A DNA stretch of 64,000 bases, taken from assembly GCA_030078075.1 (NCBI GenBank), contig CP119638.1:686501-750500 (forward strand), written 5' to 3'. The notes below the pieces were generated by a model that was given only the letters and a program-made list of their open reading frames with translations, was not told the origin of the DNA and did no database searches. Made by a program: the position numbers and the translations under genes. Below, one piece after another: positions 43,086-52,915 of this stretch. The first letter of the stretch is position 1. Every line of letters begins with the position of its first letter. This stretch comes from Crithidia sp. LVH-60A. Its lineage: Eukaryota > Euglenozoa > Kinetoplastea > Trypanosomatida > Trypanosomatidae.

Positions 43086-43615
43086 TGATTCGTGTGCGTG
43101 TATGTGACGCATAACTTTGCTCTTCCAATTTTTTTTCTCTGTGTGCTCGCTGTTATCGCTGTATTTTAACTCTTTCATTGTTTGAATTCTGTTGTCGTCG
43201 CTGTCTTTTCAGCTCGGCTTTACAAATTTGGAGCGATGGACATGGCGGAACAAAGAGGAAGAGGAGTTGGGGGAAGTGCAAACGTGTGCCGCGATGCCAG
43301 CTTTCCTGTTCTCTGAACGGCTTTCTCGTGTCTTCTTCTTCCGCTGAATGGTGATGCCTTTCCTTCATTGTAGCAGTGGATGTTCTCTTTTGTGCATCTG
43401 CTTTAGCTTAGCGCATGCAGACTGGCGTGGAAGAGGCAAGTGAATGCACTCTTGGTGACGCTGCTGAACTCATCTTCTCTTTTTTAATTATTGCTGACAA
43501 AATGTTTCCTCTCAACCTTTTCTCTCTCTCTTATAACGCGTATTTACGCGGACATCTGCCCACAACACAGCAGAAAAGCAGGCCACACACACACCGATCA
43601 TTGTTCTTATTGTAG
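43086..43615. other. Short spacer between the SEH1-like and LRR genes
   Basis: T-rich 3' UTR and intergenic sequence. No coding region is seen. Its last 110 bases contain the splice signal of the LRR gene. Confidence 0.6.
43508..43570 (+). promoter_or_regulatory. Trans-splice acceptor of the LRR gene
   Basis: A C/T tract at 43508-43533 is followed by AG at 43569-43570, 45 nt before the ATG at 43616. Another AG at 43614-43615 abuts the ATG and would leave no 5' UTR beyond the spliced leader. Confidence 0.5.
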
Positions 43616-44701
43616 ATGGGCACAACTTCCAAGTCAGGCGCGACGAGGAAGCCGGGGCCGCCATCCTCGACGACGCAGCGCAAGCAGGCGAAGAAAGGCA
43701 CTGGGAGGCCTCGGAGCGATGAGAGCAGCGCACGCAGGTCAGAAGCCGTGTCTCGCTCCGCCGCCACTCACGTCCTCACACCGTCCAACCCCCTTTCTTC
43801 GTCTTCCTCTTCTTCCGCACCCATGTCAACGTCGAATTCTTCCTTCTCTCTCAAGGAGCAGGAGGACGCTGTTGCTACAGTGCGGGCCACCCTGCCGAGC
43901 CCGTCTAACCGGGACGAGCTCCGCAAAGACCCCATCTACCGCGTCATGCACACGATGCCGCGGTCGGATGTGCTGGAGGTGGTGCGCAGTCGCTTCGCCG
44001 CCCCGCACTGCATCCGCGCCGCCGCGTACTTTGACCAGTCCTACATGGCGAACCCGCTGCGTCGGCTGCGGCTGCAAATCGGGTGCGACGGCCCGTCCGG
44101 CATGCATCTCTTCTTTGCACGCATCGCCGCACATCGGCACACGCTGCGTGTGCTGGATCTGTCCCGCAACCGCCTCAGTACCGAGGACGTGGTGCTGCTG
44201 TGTAACGTGCTGGGGCTCGGTGCGGAAGGCGCCGTAGCCGCTGCGTCGATCACACCTCGTGCTGTGGCAGAGACTGGAGCTAGCGAAGGGCCCGCGCAGC
44301 CCTCTCCTACGCACTCCTCACTGGAAATGGTGGACCTCAGCTACAATACCAAGATCGGCAACGCGGGTGCCCTGCACGTTCTCCGGGCACTCAAGCGCTG
44401 CTCCACCATCCGCGCGCTTCTGCTGCGCAGCGTTGGCTTGGACGACGACGGTGCTTTAGAGGTGTCAGCGACGCTGCGGCAGTGGCCGGCTCCTGCACCT
44501 GCGGGGAGGGAGGAGGAGGCCACGTTGAACGCGCTGCGTCCACAGACCGCCTCAGCAACCAAGTTTTTCGTCAATGTGAACGAGAACTTCATTGGCGCGC
44601 GTGGCACGTACATTCTGGGCAAGGGCCTGCCGGACCACGTCTCCCTCACCTTGGTGAAGCAACGCCTGCCACTGACAAAAGAAAAGAGCGGGGGCCAGTG
44701 A
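43616..44701 (+). CDS. Leucine-rich repeat protein (ribonuclease-inhibitor type)
   Basis: 361 residues. The first 95 or so are basic and Ser/Thr-rich, probably disordered. From about residue 140 the protein contains LRRs of about 28 residues: LRVLDLSRNRLSTEDVVLL near 177, LEMVDLSYNTKIGNAGALHV near 236, IRALLLRSVGLDDDGALEV near 265 and FFVNVNENFIGARGTYIL near 316. The pattern LxLxxNxIGxxGAxxL is that of cytosolic RNI-like LRR proteins, which act as binding scaffolds; no enzymatic domain is visible. The next gene encodes a flagellar coiled-coil protein, but shared function cannot be inferred because kinetoplastid units are not functional operons. No specific family assignment is made. Confidence 0.75.
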   Translation: MGTTSKSGATRKPGPPSSTTQRKQAKKGTGRPRSDESSARRSEAVSRSAATHVLTPSNPLSSSSSSSAPMSTSNSSFSLKEQEDAVATVRATLPSPSNRDELRKDPIYRVMHTMPRSDVLEVVRSRFAAPHCIRAAAYFDQSYMANPLRRLRLQIGCDGPSGMHLFFARIAAHRHTLRVLDLSRNRLSTEDVVLLCNVLGLGAEGAVAAASITPRAVAETGASEGPAQPSPTHSSLEMVDLSYNTKIGNAGALHVLRALKRCSTIRALLLRSVGLDDDGALEVSATLRQWPAPAPAGREEEATLNALRPQTASATKFFVNVNENFIGARGTYILGKGLPDHVSLTLVKQRLPLTKEKSGGQ

Positions 44702-45167
44702 GGCGGCAGCGGGACGGCCTTTGAGAAGTGCCGCACTGTGGCGCCTTCTTCTTCAGCCGGGAAGTCGGCACAAGGGCGGAATGGTTGTTCTAACGTTTAA
44801 TTAACCATGGCCAACCTGGTCAGTCTCTACCACGCGGGAGACATACCGTTTCCCAGTGCAACACTTCAAGAGTTTTAAAAAAAAAAAACATAAATAAATC
44901 AAAACAGCAAATCAGAGAAGCAACGGCCACGATTATCACAGGTTTCCGGTGCCTGGCCTCTTTTGTCTTGCGTTCAGCTTCTAAGTCGGTAGAATTTGCG
45001 CTTCTATGTTTTTCATCAGTGAAAGGAAAGTGATAGTGACAGTGAGTGAGCGACGGCAGTCTTCTCGGTACTCTTTGGGAAGACAGCGGCTGCCTTTTAC
45101 CTCTTTCCGTGCACCACGTAGTGCGTCTGTCCGTGGAACAACGAGTTGCACTTCTTCTCTGGCTGCA

Positions 45168-45239
45168 TTTCTCCTTTCTTCTTCTCTCTCGTTCTCTTCT
45201 TCCTTCTCTCAACCAACACTCTCTTTGTTTCCATGGAAG
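45168..45239 (+). promoter_or_regulatory. Trans-splice acceptor of CCDC146
   Basis: A long C/T-rich stretch (45168-45232) is followed by CCATGGAAG, with AG at 45238-45239. The predicted 5' UTR of about 194 nt contains the ACA run and the CT repeat. No AG lies between the CT repeat and the ATG at 45434. Confidence 0.55.
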
Positions 45240-45401
45240 TTTGCGCTGCTCCACACCACCTTCGAAAAGTGGTGGCACACACACCCATACGCAACTACAC
45301 TCACCGCACGTCAATTTGTGGAAGTGTATCTCACCGCTGCTGAGGTGCGTCGATCCGGTTTGCTAAAACAACAACAACAACAATAACACCACTTGCTGTC
45401 G

Positions 45402-45422
45402 TCTCTCTCTCTCTCTCTCTCT
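45402..45422 (+). repeat. (CT)n repeat just before the CCDC146 start codon
   Basis: A pure CT dinucleotide run ends 11 nt before the ATG at 45434. Despite resembling a splice tract it is followed by no AG until inside the coding region, so it is probably part of the 5' UTR. Confidence 0.85.
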
Positions 45423-45433
45423 TGTTTGGCGTT

Positions 45434-48400
45434 ATGGCGCAGCGGGGCACAGCGCCGACGTCGTCCTTCGACGACGCAGCGGATGTCACCCACTCCACCG
45501 CCTACGTCGTGCTGAACGCCCTCGTCGACGAGGGCCAAATCTCCGACGAGCGCTCCGACTACCTGAAGCAGAAGTTCAGCGAGCTGCACTCGCGTGTGCT
45601 GGCCATCTACAAGCGCGACAATGCGTTGCTGAAGCGGGCACGGCAGCTGCGCAGTCGGCTCGAGACGGAGCGGCAACGCGTCTTCTCCTGCGGCGATGCG
45701 GCGAAGCGCGATGATGAGGCGATCCAAAGCCTGAAGCGCACCTTGATGGAGCAGGAGCGGGACTTGACCGCTGCGCTGGAGCGGGAGAGCGTGCTGCAGG
45801 TCGAGGTGCTCGAGTACGACCGCCGCAAGCAGCACCTCATCCTGGAGCGCGAGGACGCCGTGGCCGCCGAAGAGGCGCGGCTGCGGCCCAAAATGGAGGC
45901 GCTGCAGACCGAGATCACCGACATGAGCAACCACATCAAGGTCATTGCCGTGGAGCAGGAGCACTGCGACGCCGATCTGGCTCGCCTCACACAGGAGGAG
46001 GCGCAGCGGAAGGGTGAGATTGCCAACTTCGCTACAACCCTGGCGCAGGCGAAGCAGCAGCTGCAAAACGTGCAGAACGAACCCGAGCGGGCACAGCGCC
46101 AGTTCGACCTCGTCCTCGGCAGCCTCACAGGCGGAGAGCGGGAGTTGGCCAACACGGAGGAGAAGATCGCCGCGCATGCGCAGCGCATCGCCGCCTTGGA
46201 GTTCCAGCGCAACAGCCGCACGAGCGACTTTGAGACGGTGCGGAAGCGGGTGCAGACGATTCGCACCGAGATGGACGCGAAGCGCAAGACGCTCGCCACG
46301 ATGAACACCTCGCTGGAGGTGGAGATGGAGGCCCGTCAGTCGACTCAGGAGCGTGTGGCGGAGCTGGAGCAGCTGCTCCTGACCACGAAGATCGCGCTTC
46401 AGCAGGAGGAGGACGGCGTGGAGCGGATGGAGCGGGAGAAGGAGAAGTGCATGCGCGTCTTCTCCGCGCTCGAGCAGGCCAAAGACGACGCACGCCACGC
46501 CTTCGAGTCGCTGCAGGAGCAGGTGCGGCTCGCGGATAAGGAAATGGATCAAGTCCACCGCGCCACCGCCGGCATCAAGAAGGAGATCGCGAGCTACCGG
46601 AAGGACATCGAGGCCCGGACACGCAAGCTGCTGGCCGAGCAGGCCCGCTCCAAAGAGTTTGTCGGGCAGGCCGATCGCGTGCTGCTAGAGATCCGCGAGG
46701 TGGAGGACACGATCTCCGCCAAAGGGAAGCAGGACGAGGCGAAACAGCGAGAGCTGAAGGCTGTGGCGGCAAAGCGGCAAGAGCTGAGTCGCGCAAGCGC
46801 ACGCGAGGCGAGCCGGGTGACGCTGGCCCAGCAGGAGTTGCAGATGCGCGAGGTGCACGTGAAGGAAGTGCAGCGCCGCAACGGTGAGCTGGAGAGGCGG
46901 CTGAACAAGCTGGTGGATATGTTCCAGAAGGTGAAGCGGGAGCGGGCACAGAAGGCGACGCAGATTCAAGCCATCACGCAGGCCATGACGCAGGTCGCTG
47001 AGAAGACGAAGCTGCTGGAGCGGGAGCTGTCGGTGCTGGCGCGTGAGTCAACCTTGAAGGATCAAGAAATCACCAAGTCCAAGTACCAGGTGCATGAGCT
47101 GACGCAGGTGTGTGCGAATCTGCGACTCGAGAAGAACCGTCTGCGCAAGAAGCTGGAGAAGGCGGCGGACACGGAGCGGGAGGTGAAGTCGCAGGTGCGG
47201 CGTCTCAACGCCGATATCGCCGCCACAGAAGACACGATGGTGGACCTCCGTCGCTCCTACGCCGCGGCGGTGGAGGGCCGCAACAACGTCGGCATTCAAC
47301 TCATCGACCGCAACGACGAGGCGGCGCTTCTCGTGGCACGTGTCAAGGCGCAGGAGACGGCTATCGCCGAGGGCACGAAGATGACAAACGCGAGTGCTGC
47401 AGATCTTCGCCAGCTAAAGTCAAAGCTGGCCGGCCTGCTGCGTGACATCGAGTCCTGTCAGCAGTCCCTGCCGAAGGTGTCACAGATGGAGCTGGAGCTG
47501 ACCCGTGTGCAGGAGGAGATCGAAGCGGAGCAGTGGCGGACGCAGGTGCTGGAGGAGGACCTTACAGACCCCAAGAACCCGCACCGGTGGAACCACATCC
47601 CGCTGGTCCTGCGCGGCACCGCGGCGGACGATGCAGCAGGTGGTGGTGGTGGTGCTGCTGCTGCTCCTGCGCTCACATCCTCGCAGGCCGTGCCTGCCCG
47701 TGGCGCTGCTGCTGCGACAGCTTCCTCCGTGTCCGTTGCGGCCCCGACGCTAATTGGCGGTCCTACGGAAGACTACGTACGCCTGCAGTCCCGCTGCCAG
47801 GAGTTGGAGAGCCGCGTGCAGACCATCAACGCGAAGCTGCGCGAGAAGGCTCTCATTTTGGAGGAGGTGACGGAGCTGGCGGAACGTGTTGGGCAGCAGG
47901 CCGAGTCTGGCAAGGATGTGACGCTGGCTCTGGCGAAGCAGGTGAACAAGTACCACAGCAACATCCGCAACAAGAGCCGACAGATGATGGCGACCATCTC
48001 GGAGCTGTCGCTCTTTCAGGCGTCGAGTATTCAGCTCCAGCAGGAGGTGCAGAGGCTGGAGGCGGTGGTGGCCGAGGCGGAGCAGCGCTTAGAGGTCGGT
48101 GCTGCTCCCTTTGCCGAGGCGGAGGCGCAGTACGAGCACAAGAAGCAGAGTGAGGAGCGCTACGCGGTGGCACGACAGCAACAACGAGAGGCGGCAGAGG
48201 CGGCAGCGGCGAAGGAGTCGGCGCAACTGATCGCCACGACGGCGGAGCAGCGACCCAACGCGTACATTCCAGAGGACGACATCCTGGGCCTGGCCCGTCC
48301 ATACGGCACCTTCGCGCCGTTCAAGCCGTCCACGACGCGGGTGATGCTGGCACCGGCGCGCGGGGAGGCGTGGGCCAGCGGTCGAGGAAGCGGTACAGGC

Positions 48401-48937
48401 GGCAGAGCACCGGCGCACGCTTCTTCCTCCACCTCGCCGCCACCACCACCACCGCCAGCATCTTCTGCACGTGCGGCAGCGGTGGGGGCGTTGAACGTCA
48501 GCGCTGCATCTCCGGTGATGGCCACGGCGTCCCTGCGCAGCAGTCCAGGCGGTCCGCTGCCGCTGAAGGCGCGTGGCGGGGCAGGCGGCGGCGGTGCTCT
48601 TCTCACCTCTTCAACCACCTCCTCTCCTTCCTTCTCCTCCCACGGACAGGCGCCGGTGACGGCGGCCCCGCCCACCAACACGATGGCCACCGCAGCGTCG
48701 CTGAGCAGCTCCGTGCCAGGCCCTCGGCGGCTCGTGCACCCACAGAACGGATCGGTGCGGCCGTCTGGGCTGGTGGCGGCAGCTGCGGCGGAGGCGGGTC
48801 GCCCAGCGTCGGAAGGCGGTGCAGGGCAGGGTCGGGTGCACGGCGTGTCGCCGTCGCCGGTGGAGCAATTGCGGGTGAGTGAGCGCGGCTTCAGCGCTGA
48901 CTCGCTCCATCAGCCCAGCTTCTCCGCGACGCAGTAA
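45434..48937 (+). CDS. CCDC146: CCDC146 / MBO2 family coiled-coil protein (axoneme or basal body)
   Basis: 1,167 residues. CCDC146 (Chlamydomonas MBO2) is a conserved microtubule-associated coiled-coil protein of cilia and centrioles, needed for normal flagellar beating and sperm flagella. Residues of about 40-740 are almost continuous coiled coil. The diagnostic C-terminal blocks are present: LREKALILEEVTELAERV (about 805-825), ALAKQVNKYHSNIRNKSRQM (about 835-855), MATISELSLFQASSIQLQQE, and the family's terminal signature RPNAYIPEDD...RPYGTFAPFKPS (about 940-966). In animals the protein ends soon after this signature; here about 200 residues of Ala/Gly/Ser/Pro-rich low complexity follow. Another Ala-rich insertion sits near residue 735-770. 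The start is the ATG at 45434 (MAQRGTAP); the four codons upstream begin with TTG and are not used. Confidence 0.85.
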   Translation: MAQRGTAPTSSFDDAADVTHSTAYVVLNALVDEGQISDERSDYLKQKFSELHSRVLAIYKRDNALLKRARQLRSRLETERQRVFSCGDAAKRDDEAIQSLKRTLMEQERDLTAALERESVLQVEVLEYDRRKQHLILEREDAVAAEEARLRPKMEALQTEITDMSNHIKVIAVEQEHCDADLARLTQEEAQRKGEIANFATTLAQAKQQLQNVQNEPERAQRQFDLVLGSLTGGERELANTEEKIAAHAQRIAALEFQRNSRTSDFETVRKRVQTIRTEMDAKRKTLATMNTSLEVEMEARQSTQERVAELEQLLLTTKIALQQEEDGVERMEREKEKCMRVFSALEQAKDDARHAFESLQEQVRLADKEMDQVHRATAGIKKEIASYRKDIEARTRKLLAEQARSKEFVGQADRVLLEIREVEDTISAKGKQDEAKQRELKAVAAKRQELSRASAREASRVTLAQQELQMREVHVKEVQRRNGELERRLNKLVDMFQKVKRERAQKATQIQAITQAMTQVAEKTKLLERELSVLARESTLKDQEITKSKYQVHELTQVCANLRLEKNRLRKKLEKAADTEREVKSQVRRLNADIAATEDTMVDLRRSYAAAVEGRNNVGIQLIDRNDEAALLVARVKAQETAIAEGTKMTNASAADLRQLKSKLAGLLRDIESCQQSLPKVSQMELELTRVQEEIEAEQWRTQVLEEDLTDPKNPHRWNHIPLVLRGTAADDAAGGGGGAAAAPALTSSQAVPARGAAAATASSVSVAAPTLIGGPTEDYVRLQSRCQELESRVQTINAKLREKALILEEVTELAERVGQQAESGKDVTLALAKQVNKYHSNIRNKSRQMMATISELSLFQASSIQLQQEVQRLEAVVAEAEQRLEVGAAPFAEAEAQYEHKKQSEERYAVARQQQREAAEAAAAKESAQLIATTAEQRPNAYIPEDDILGLARPYGTFAPFKPSTTRVMLAPARGEAWASGRGSGTGGRAPAHASSSTSPPPPPPPASSARAAAVGALNVSAASPVMATASLRSSPGGPLPLKARGGAGGGGALLTSSTTSSPSFSSHGQAPVTAAPPTNTMATAASLSSSVPGPRRLVHPQNGSVRPSGLVAAAAAEAGRPASEGGAGQGRVHGVSPSPVEQLRVSERGFSADSLHQPSFSATQ

Positions 48938-49962
48938 AGGCGGCGTGCGGTAACTTTTTCCCTTTTTTCACGCACTTGATAGAGATACGTGGGCAGGTCG
49001 TTGCATTTCTGCTGATCTCCTCCGTACCCGTTCTTTATTCTGTGCTTCGTATGTACAGTAGGTGTATACTACTACTTTTTCTTCTGTTGCCACCACGACA
49101 TTTTTTATATATTTTTGTGTGCTCACCATGTACATAATGTGGAAGCCTATTGGAGGCTGTACAGCGCACTAATGCACAGGCTTACACAAACACGCACACA
49201 ATCGCAGCTTTTACTTCGATCGGTTCTGCAGTGCCAATGCGAGCAGCAGCAACTTCTTTTTCGAATCCCTCGCGGCTCCCACCGTGTCCTCTTTCAAAGT
49301 CTTTTTTTCTATTCGCGTGGAGAAAGCTGAGAGGTGCTGCCTACGAGATCTGCAACAACGCACGAGAGAGAGAGAGAAAGAGGAGGCGGCGATGTACACT
49401 ACTCAATTCATTATCCTATTTGTTTCACTGTCATCTGGACGTTGGACAGGACATGGTACATGTGACCCAACGCACTGGGCTGTGCAGTGCAAGCAGTCAA
49501 GCAACCAAATATATATTTCAATGCAATGAGAGGGCAGAGCGTGCTGGATAATCCACAGTGGGCTCGAATTACATGCGGACCTTTTCCGCGACGCTCTTCT
49601 TGGTTTCTCCCTTGCGGTACACGAAGCCTGGAGGTTACACGAATGAGGGAATAGGAGAAGGACAGTGACCGCACCGATTGTTTAACATGCTTTTTTTGTT
49701 CCCTCGCTTCTGAAGAAAGCAGCGCAGGAGAAGAAAACTGTTTTGTGGTAGCGTTTTCACCAATTCTTTAGATTCATTGAAACTCGCTGTGCACGGCTCG
49801 TGAGCTTTGCACCTTTCTTGTGCAGATGAAACTGAGTCTTTCCATGAAATGAGAATCAATTGCAGTTCACACAGCGCTTCAACGTTCTCTCTTTTACCCC
49901 CTTTTTCTCTTTATCTTTACCTACTTCGAGGGCTTCCACACCAGGACACGCAGTGGCTTCCA
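48938..49962. other. Spacer between CCDC146 and the following hypothetical gene
   Basis: T-rich 3' UTR-like DNA, then mixed sequence with a GA-rich segment near 49366-49390. No coding region is supported. It ends with a C/T tract and candidate AGs. Confidence 0.6.
49880..49944 (+). promoter_or_regulatory. Trans-splice acceptor of the 49963 gene
   Basis: A strong T/C tract (49883-49927) is followed by AG at 49929-49930, with further AGs at 49943-49944 and 49952-49953. All lie shortly before the ATG at 49963. This supports that start over an in-frame ATG at 49852, which lies before the AGs. Confidence 0.65.
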
Positions 49963-51105
49963 ATGCGCTACGTAGTGGAGGCCTGCTTCAGCACTGGCGC
50001 CGCAAAGCTTGTGCTGTCCTCTGCCCCCGGCGAGGAGGCCGTTCTCCTCGTTGCGGACACCTGCAGCGTTGAGCTGCGCCTGCGCCGGGCGCATGCAGGC
50101 GAGGCGGAACACAAGGATGCATCGCGTTGCCAGCAGCTACTGCTAGAGGCTCAGCCCTGGGACACCGCTCGCCTCCGTCTCCGTGTCAACGACATCAGCT
50201 ACGGCACAGGACCGCTGCTGCTACGTGACCGTGACCGGCTCACCTTGCAGGCGTGTTCCTCTCCGGGAAAAGCCAAACCGTGTGAGTACACTTACACGAT
50301 AACACGTCTTGCCGATGCAACTTCGCGTGCTGCGGCGGACGATGGTGCCGCAGCTACTCCTGGCGGCGCGGCTGTGAACTGTGTGGCGACACCAGACGTT
50401 CATGCCACCATCGCAGCGAACATGTCGGAGTACGCCAAGTGGAACAACTTTTATGCTTACCGCTTTGGCAGTGGCGACGCGCTGACGCCGGCCGCCGCGT
50501 CGTCTGCGTGTGGCGGTGGCGGCCACTGCTTCCGGCGCTGCTGCTGCGGGCGTCTTCTGCCGACCAACGCGGACGCCTTCATCTCTGCAGGGTACGGTGA
50601 TGTAGGAGATGACGCGACTGCCGCTGCCACGCGCGGCAGTGTCCATCCTTCCGCATCATCACAGCTGTTGGTGACGCTCTTTCCCAGCGTGCCCTCCCTG
50701 CTGGCGTGTGCCGAGGCGGACGAGAGGCATCCGCAAGAGGCGGAGTCGTGTGGTACGGGCTCTCCTGCCGTTGTGATGTGCTGCGCGTGTCCCTTTGCTG
50801 CTTCTGCGTCTTCGACTCAAGGTGGTCGTGCGCTGCGGCCAGGAGCGGAGAGGCAAAGGACGCGTTCACCACGGGAGCCAGAGGTGAAAAACAGCACAGA
50901 CGCTGCTCGCGGCTCTTCACGGAAAACGCCGTGGGCTGCGTATGCGGTAGCGCGTGCAGCAGAACTGCCAAGTACGGCGTCGCCACTTTTACACGATGTG
51001 AGCTTCGGCGCGGCTTCTGCGCGGCCGTCAGACCGGACCAGTGCGGAGCTGCTGCTGCGTCTCGCCTCGGTTGAGGAGGCTTTGATGGGGTGTCGGTACG
51101 AGTGA
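49963..51105 (+). CDS. Hypothetical protein, beta-rich N-terminus, Cys/Ala-rich middle
   Basis: 380 residues; not recognised. The N-terminal 110 residues alternate short hydrophobic strands (YVVEACF, AKLVLSS, AVLLVADTCSVELRLRR, RLRLRVNDIS, LLLRDRDRLTLQA). The VNDISYGTGPLLLRDRDRL stretch faintly resembles the end of an FHA fold, but the phosphothreonine-binding residues cannot be identified, so no function is claimed. Residues of about 175-210 include a Cys-rich GGGHCFRRCCCGR segment. The rest is Ala/Ser-rich and probably disordered. There is no signal peptide or membrane helix. GC-rich codon use and a clear splice signal support it as a real gene, probably kinetoplastid-specific. Confidence 0.7.
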   Translation: MRYVVEACFSTGAAKLVLSSAPGEEAVLLVADTCSVELRLRRAHAGEAEHKDASRCQQLLLEAQPWDTARLRLRVNDISYGTGPLLLRDRDRLTLQACSSPGKAKPCEYTYTITRLADATSRAAADDGAAATPGGAAVNCVATPDVHATIAANMSEYAKWNNFYAYRFGSGDALTPAAASSACGGGGHCFRRCCCGRLLPTNADAFISAGYGDVGDDATAAATRGSVHPSASSQLLVTLFPSVPSLLACAEADERHPQEAESCGTGSPAVVMCCACPFAASASSTQGGRALRPGAERQRTRSPREPEVKNSTDAARGSSRKTPWAAYAVARAAELPSTASPLLHDVSFGAASARPSDRTSAELLLRLASVEEALMGCRYE

Positions 51106-51583
51106 GAAGACATTCTCAACGCCTCTATTTTGTTTGTTTGTTTTCTCTTGTTAGAGCCCTTCTATCTTGCATGTTGCTTCTAGATACTGTAGACTTCACC
51201 ATACACCCTCATTATATATAAAACGAAAGAGAAAAGTAAAGTTTAGAACTTTTTCACTTATGCGTGAAGAGTCGAGAATGGGCAACTATTGTGGACCTCT
51301 GCTTCGCTTTTGCTCTGCTGTGCCGAAGTACGAGGTGTCGTCGCTGCTCTCTTCATGAAAGCGGTACATCTGCGAGACGCAACTGGCGCGTACACCTTTC
51401 ACTTATCCTTCTCTTTCACTTTCATGCTTCTCTGATCTCTTTCTCTATCTCTCTTTCCCTTCGCTTTCAACTGGGAGAAACGAAACTTTGCAGCGGAACG
51501 CGACGTCCTGTACTTCTCTATTCTTATTTTTTTTTTGTTCCGCATCCGCCTTCGTCCGCGCATTTACTTCTGCGCCGCCACTG

Positions 51584-51610
51584 CCGCTGCTGCTGCTGCT
51601 GCTGCTGCTG
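51584..51610 (+). repeat. (CTG)n triplet repeat in spacer
   Basis: About nine CTG/GCT triplets in non-coding DNA between the 49963 and 52916 genes. Confidence 0.85.
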
Positions 51611-52865
51611 AATTGGTTTTGTTAATAATTTAAATCGAATTGCGGTCTCACCAGCTTCCTCCTTTTATCTTGTTCTCTACCTTTACAAGCTACTGGCGGC
51701 TTCTCACGTCTGCTAATGGAAAGCGCTCCGGCACACATTGATTTGCAGCAAAGATAGAAAACACGAACAAAGACCACAAACGAGTTTATCTGAATCCAAG
51801 AGGAGAATTGTGGGCGTCGCAGTTTAGTGTTCAGAGTTTACTGGTTTGAGTTGCCGCCTTAGCTTGCACCGTCGAGAGAGAAGCCGTCTCTTCAGGCCTC
51901 TGTCTGCCGCTTGAGTCCTTTGCTTGGTAGAGCTCTCCTTTTGTTTTTAGTTTCTCTTCAACTTCTGACCTTTTTCTTTCTCCGGACCGCAACCTTCATT
52001 GACTTCTTTTACCCGTTTCCTTTGCGAGGCTTTTGGTTGCTGCTGGATTGGCAACCGTTTTCTGGTGATCAAAGAAAAAGAAAGAGAGAAAGAGAGAGAG
52101 AGCTGCGTACGTTGTTGGTTGAGGAGAGAGAGGCAAAAACAGCTCGAAGCATATCGCCGACTCGGCTGGTTGTTTGCTGCTTTTGACTCTCACCTCTCAC
52201 CGGTTGTGCTGCGGCCACTTTCACATCCCCCCTTTCTTTTCTCGACGTTGTTGCCTGCATGTAGCACGCGTACAGCAGCCTCTTTTCCGTTATCCTCTAT
52301 CATTTGTCACTTCCTATTGTTTTTCTGCTGTTTCAGTGCACCAGCGGATCTCGCATTCTTCACCATATATTTCCTTCAATCGTGGTTAGTTTATCTTTAA
52401 ATTAAAAAAAATCTTGACGGCACATCTTTCTCTCCCATCTCTGTTTATTGCTTTTTCCTTGCTTGGTTTCTCTTTGTTTTGTATGCATTCTTCACCCCTC
52501 TTATCTCGCTCAGCTACTCGGCAGCAGTAATCTGTGTTCTCTCTTTCTTGTTGTCTGTGCCGCTCTATCCACTTCTCTTTTTCTCCTGTATTTTACTGGT
52601 CAACACCTCCTTTTATGGGCTTCGCTTTTGTTTCTCTGTTTTCTGCTCTCGTGTCTCTTTCTTGCTGGTAAGCAGGGCACTGGCTTTGACGGCCTCGGCG
52701 TACCTGTGCTTTTTGATTGTGTCGTAGTCTGGATCAATTCGGCTTGCGTCTTTCGACCTTTTTATATTGGGCAGCTTTGTCTCTATCTACATATATATTT
52801 TTTCGACGTTGTGAGTGAATTGAGCGTGTAGTTCTGTCGCAATCGTTTACGTGCTTTAATACTGG

Positions 52866-52890
52866 ACTTCTTTTTTCCCCTTATTTTCAG
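52866..52890 (+). promoter_or_regulatory. Trans-splice acceptor of the 52916 gene
   Basis: The tract cttcttttttccccttattt is followed by TCAG, with AG at 52889-52890. It is a textbook acceptor 25 nt before the ATG at 52916. Confidence 0.75.
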
Positions 52891-52915
52891 CGTGTGTGTC
52901 ACGCCTGCGAGCTGA

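Larger units (their letters stand above)
44702..45433. other. Spacer between the LRR gene and CCDC146
   Basis: Contains a poly-A run (about 44877-44889), C/T-rich stretches, an ACA triplet run (45366-45384) and a CT repeat (45402-45422) directly before the start codon. No coding region is seen. Confidence 0.6.
51106..52915. other. 1.8-kb spacer before the two-TM protein gene
   Basis: T/C-rich DNA with a GCT/CTG triplet run (51584-51610) and a GA-rich stretch (52078-52100). No GC-rich coding frame is seen. It ends in the splice signal of the next gene. Confidence 0.6.

Noticed and set aside
49963-50300. FHA domain at the start of the 49963 protein
   Set aside because: Only a faint resemblance of the last strands. 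The conserved GR, SxxH and NG residues of FHA domains cannot be placed, so no domain is claimed.
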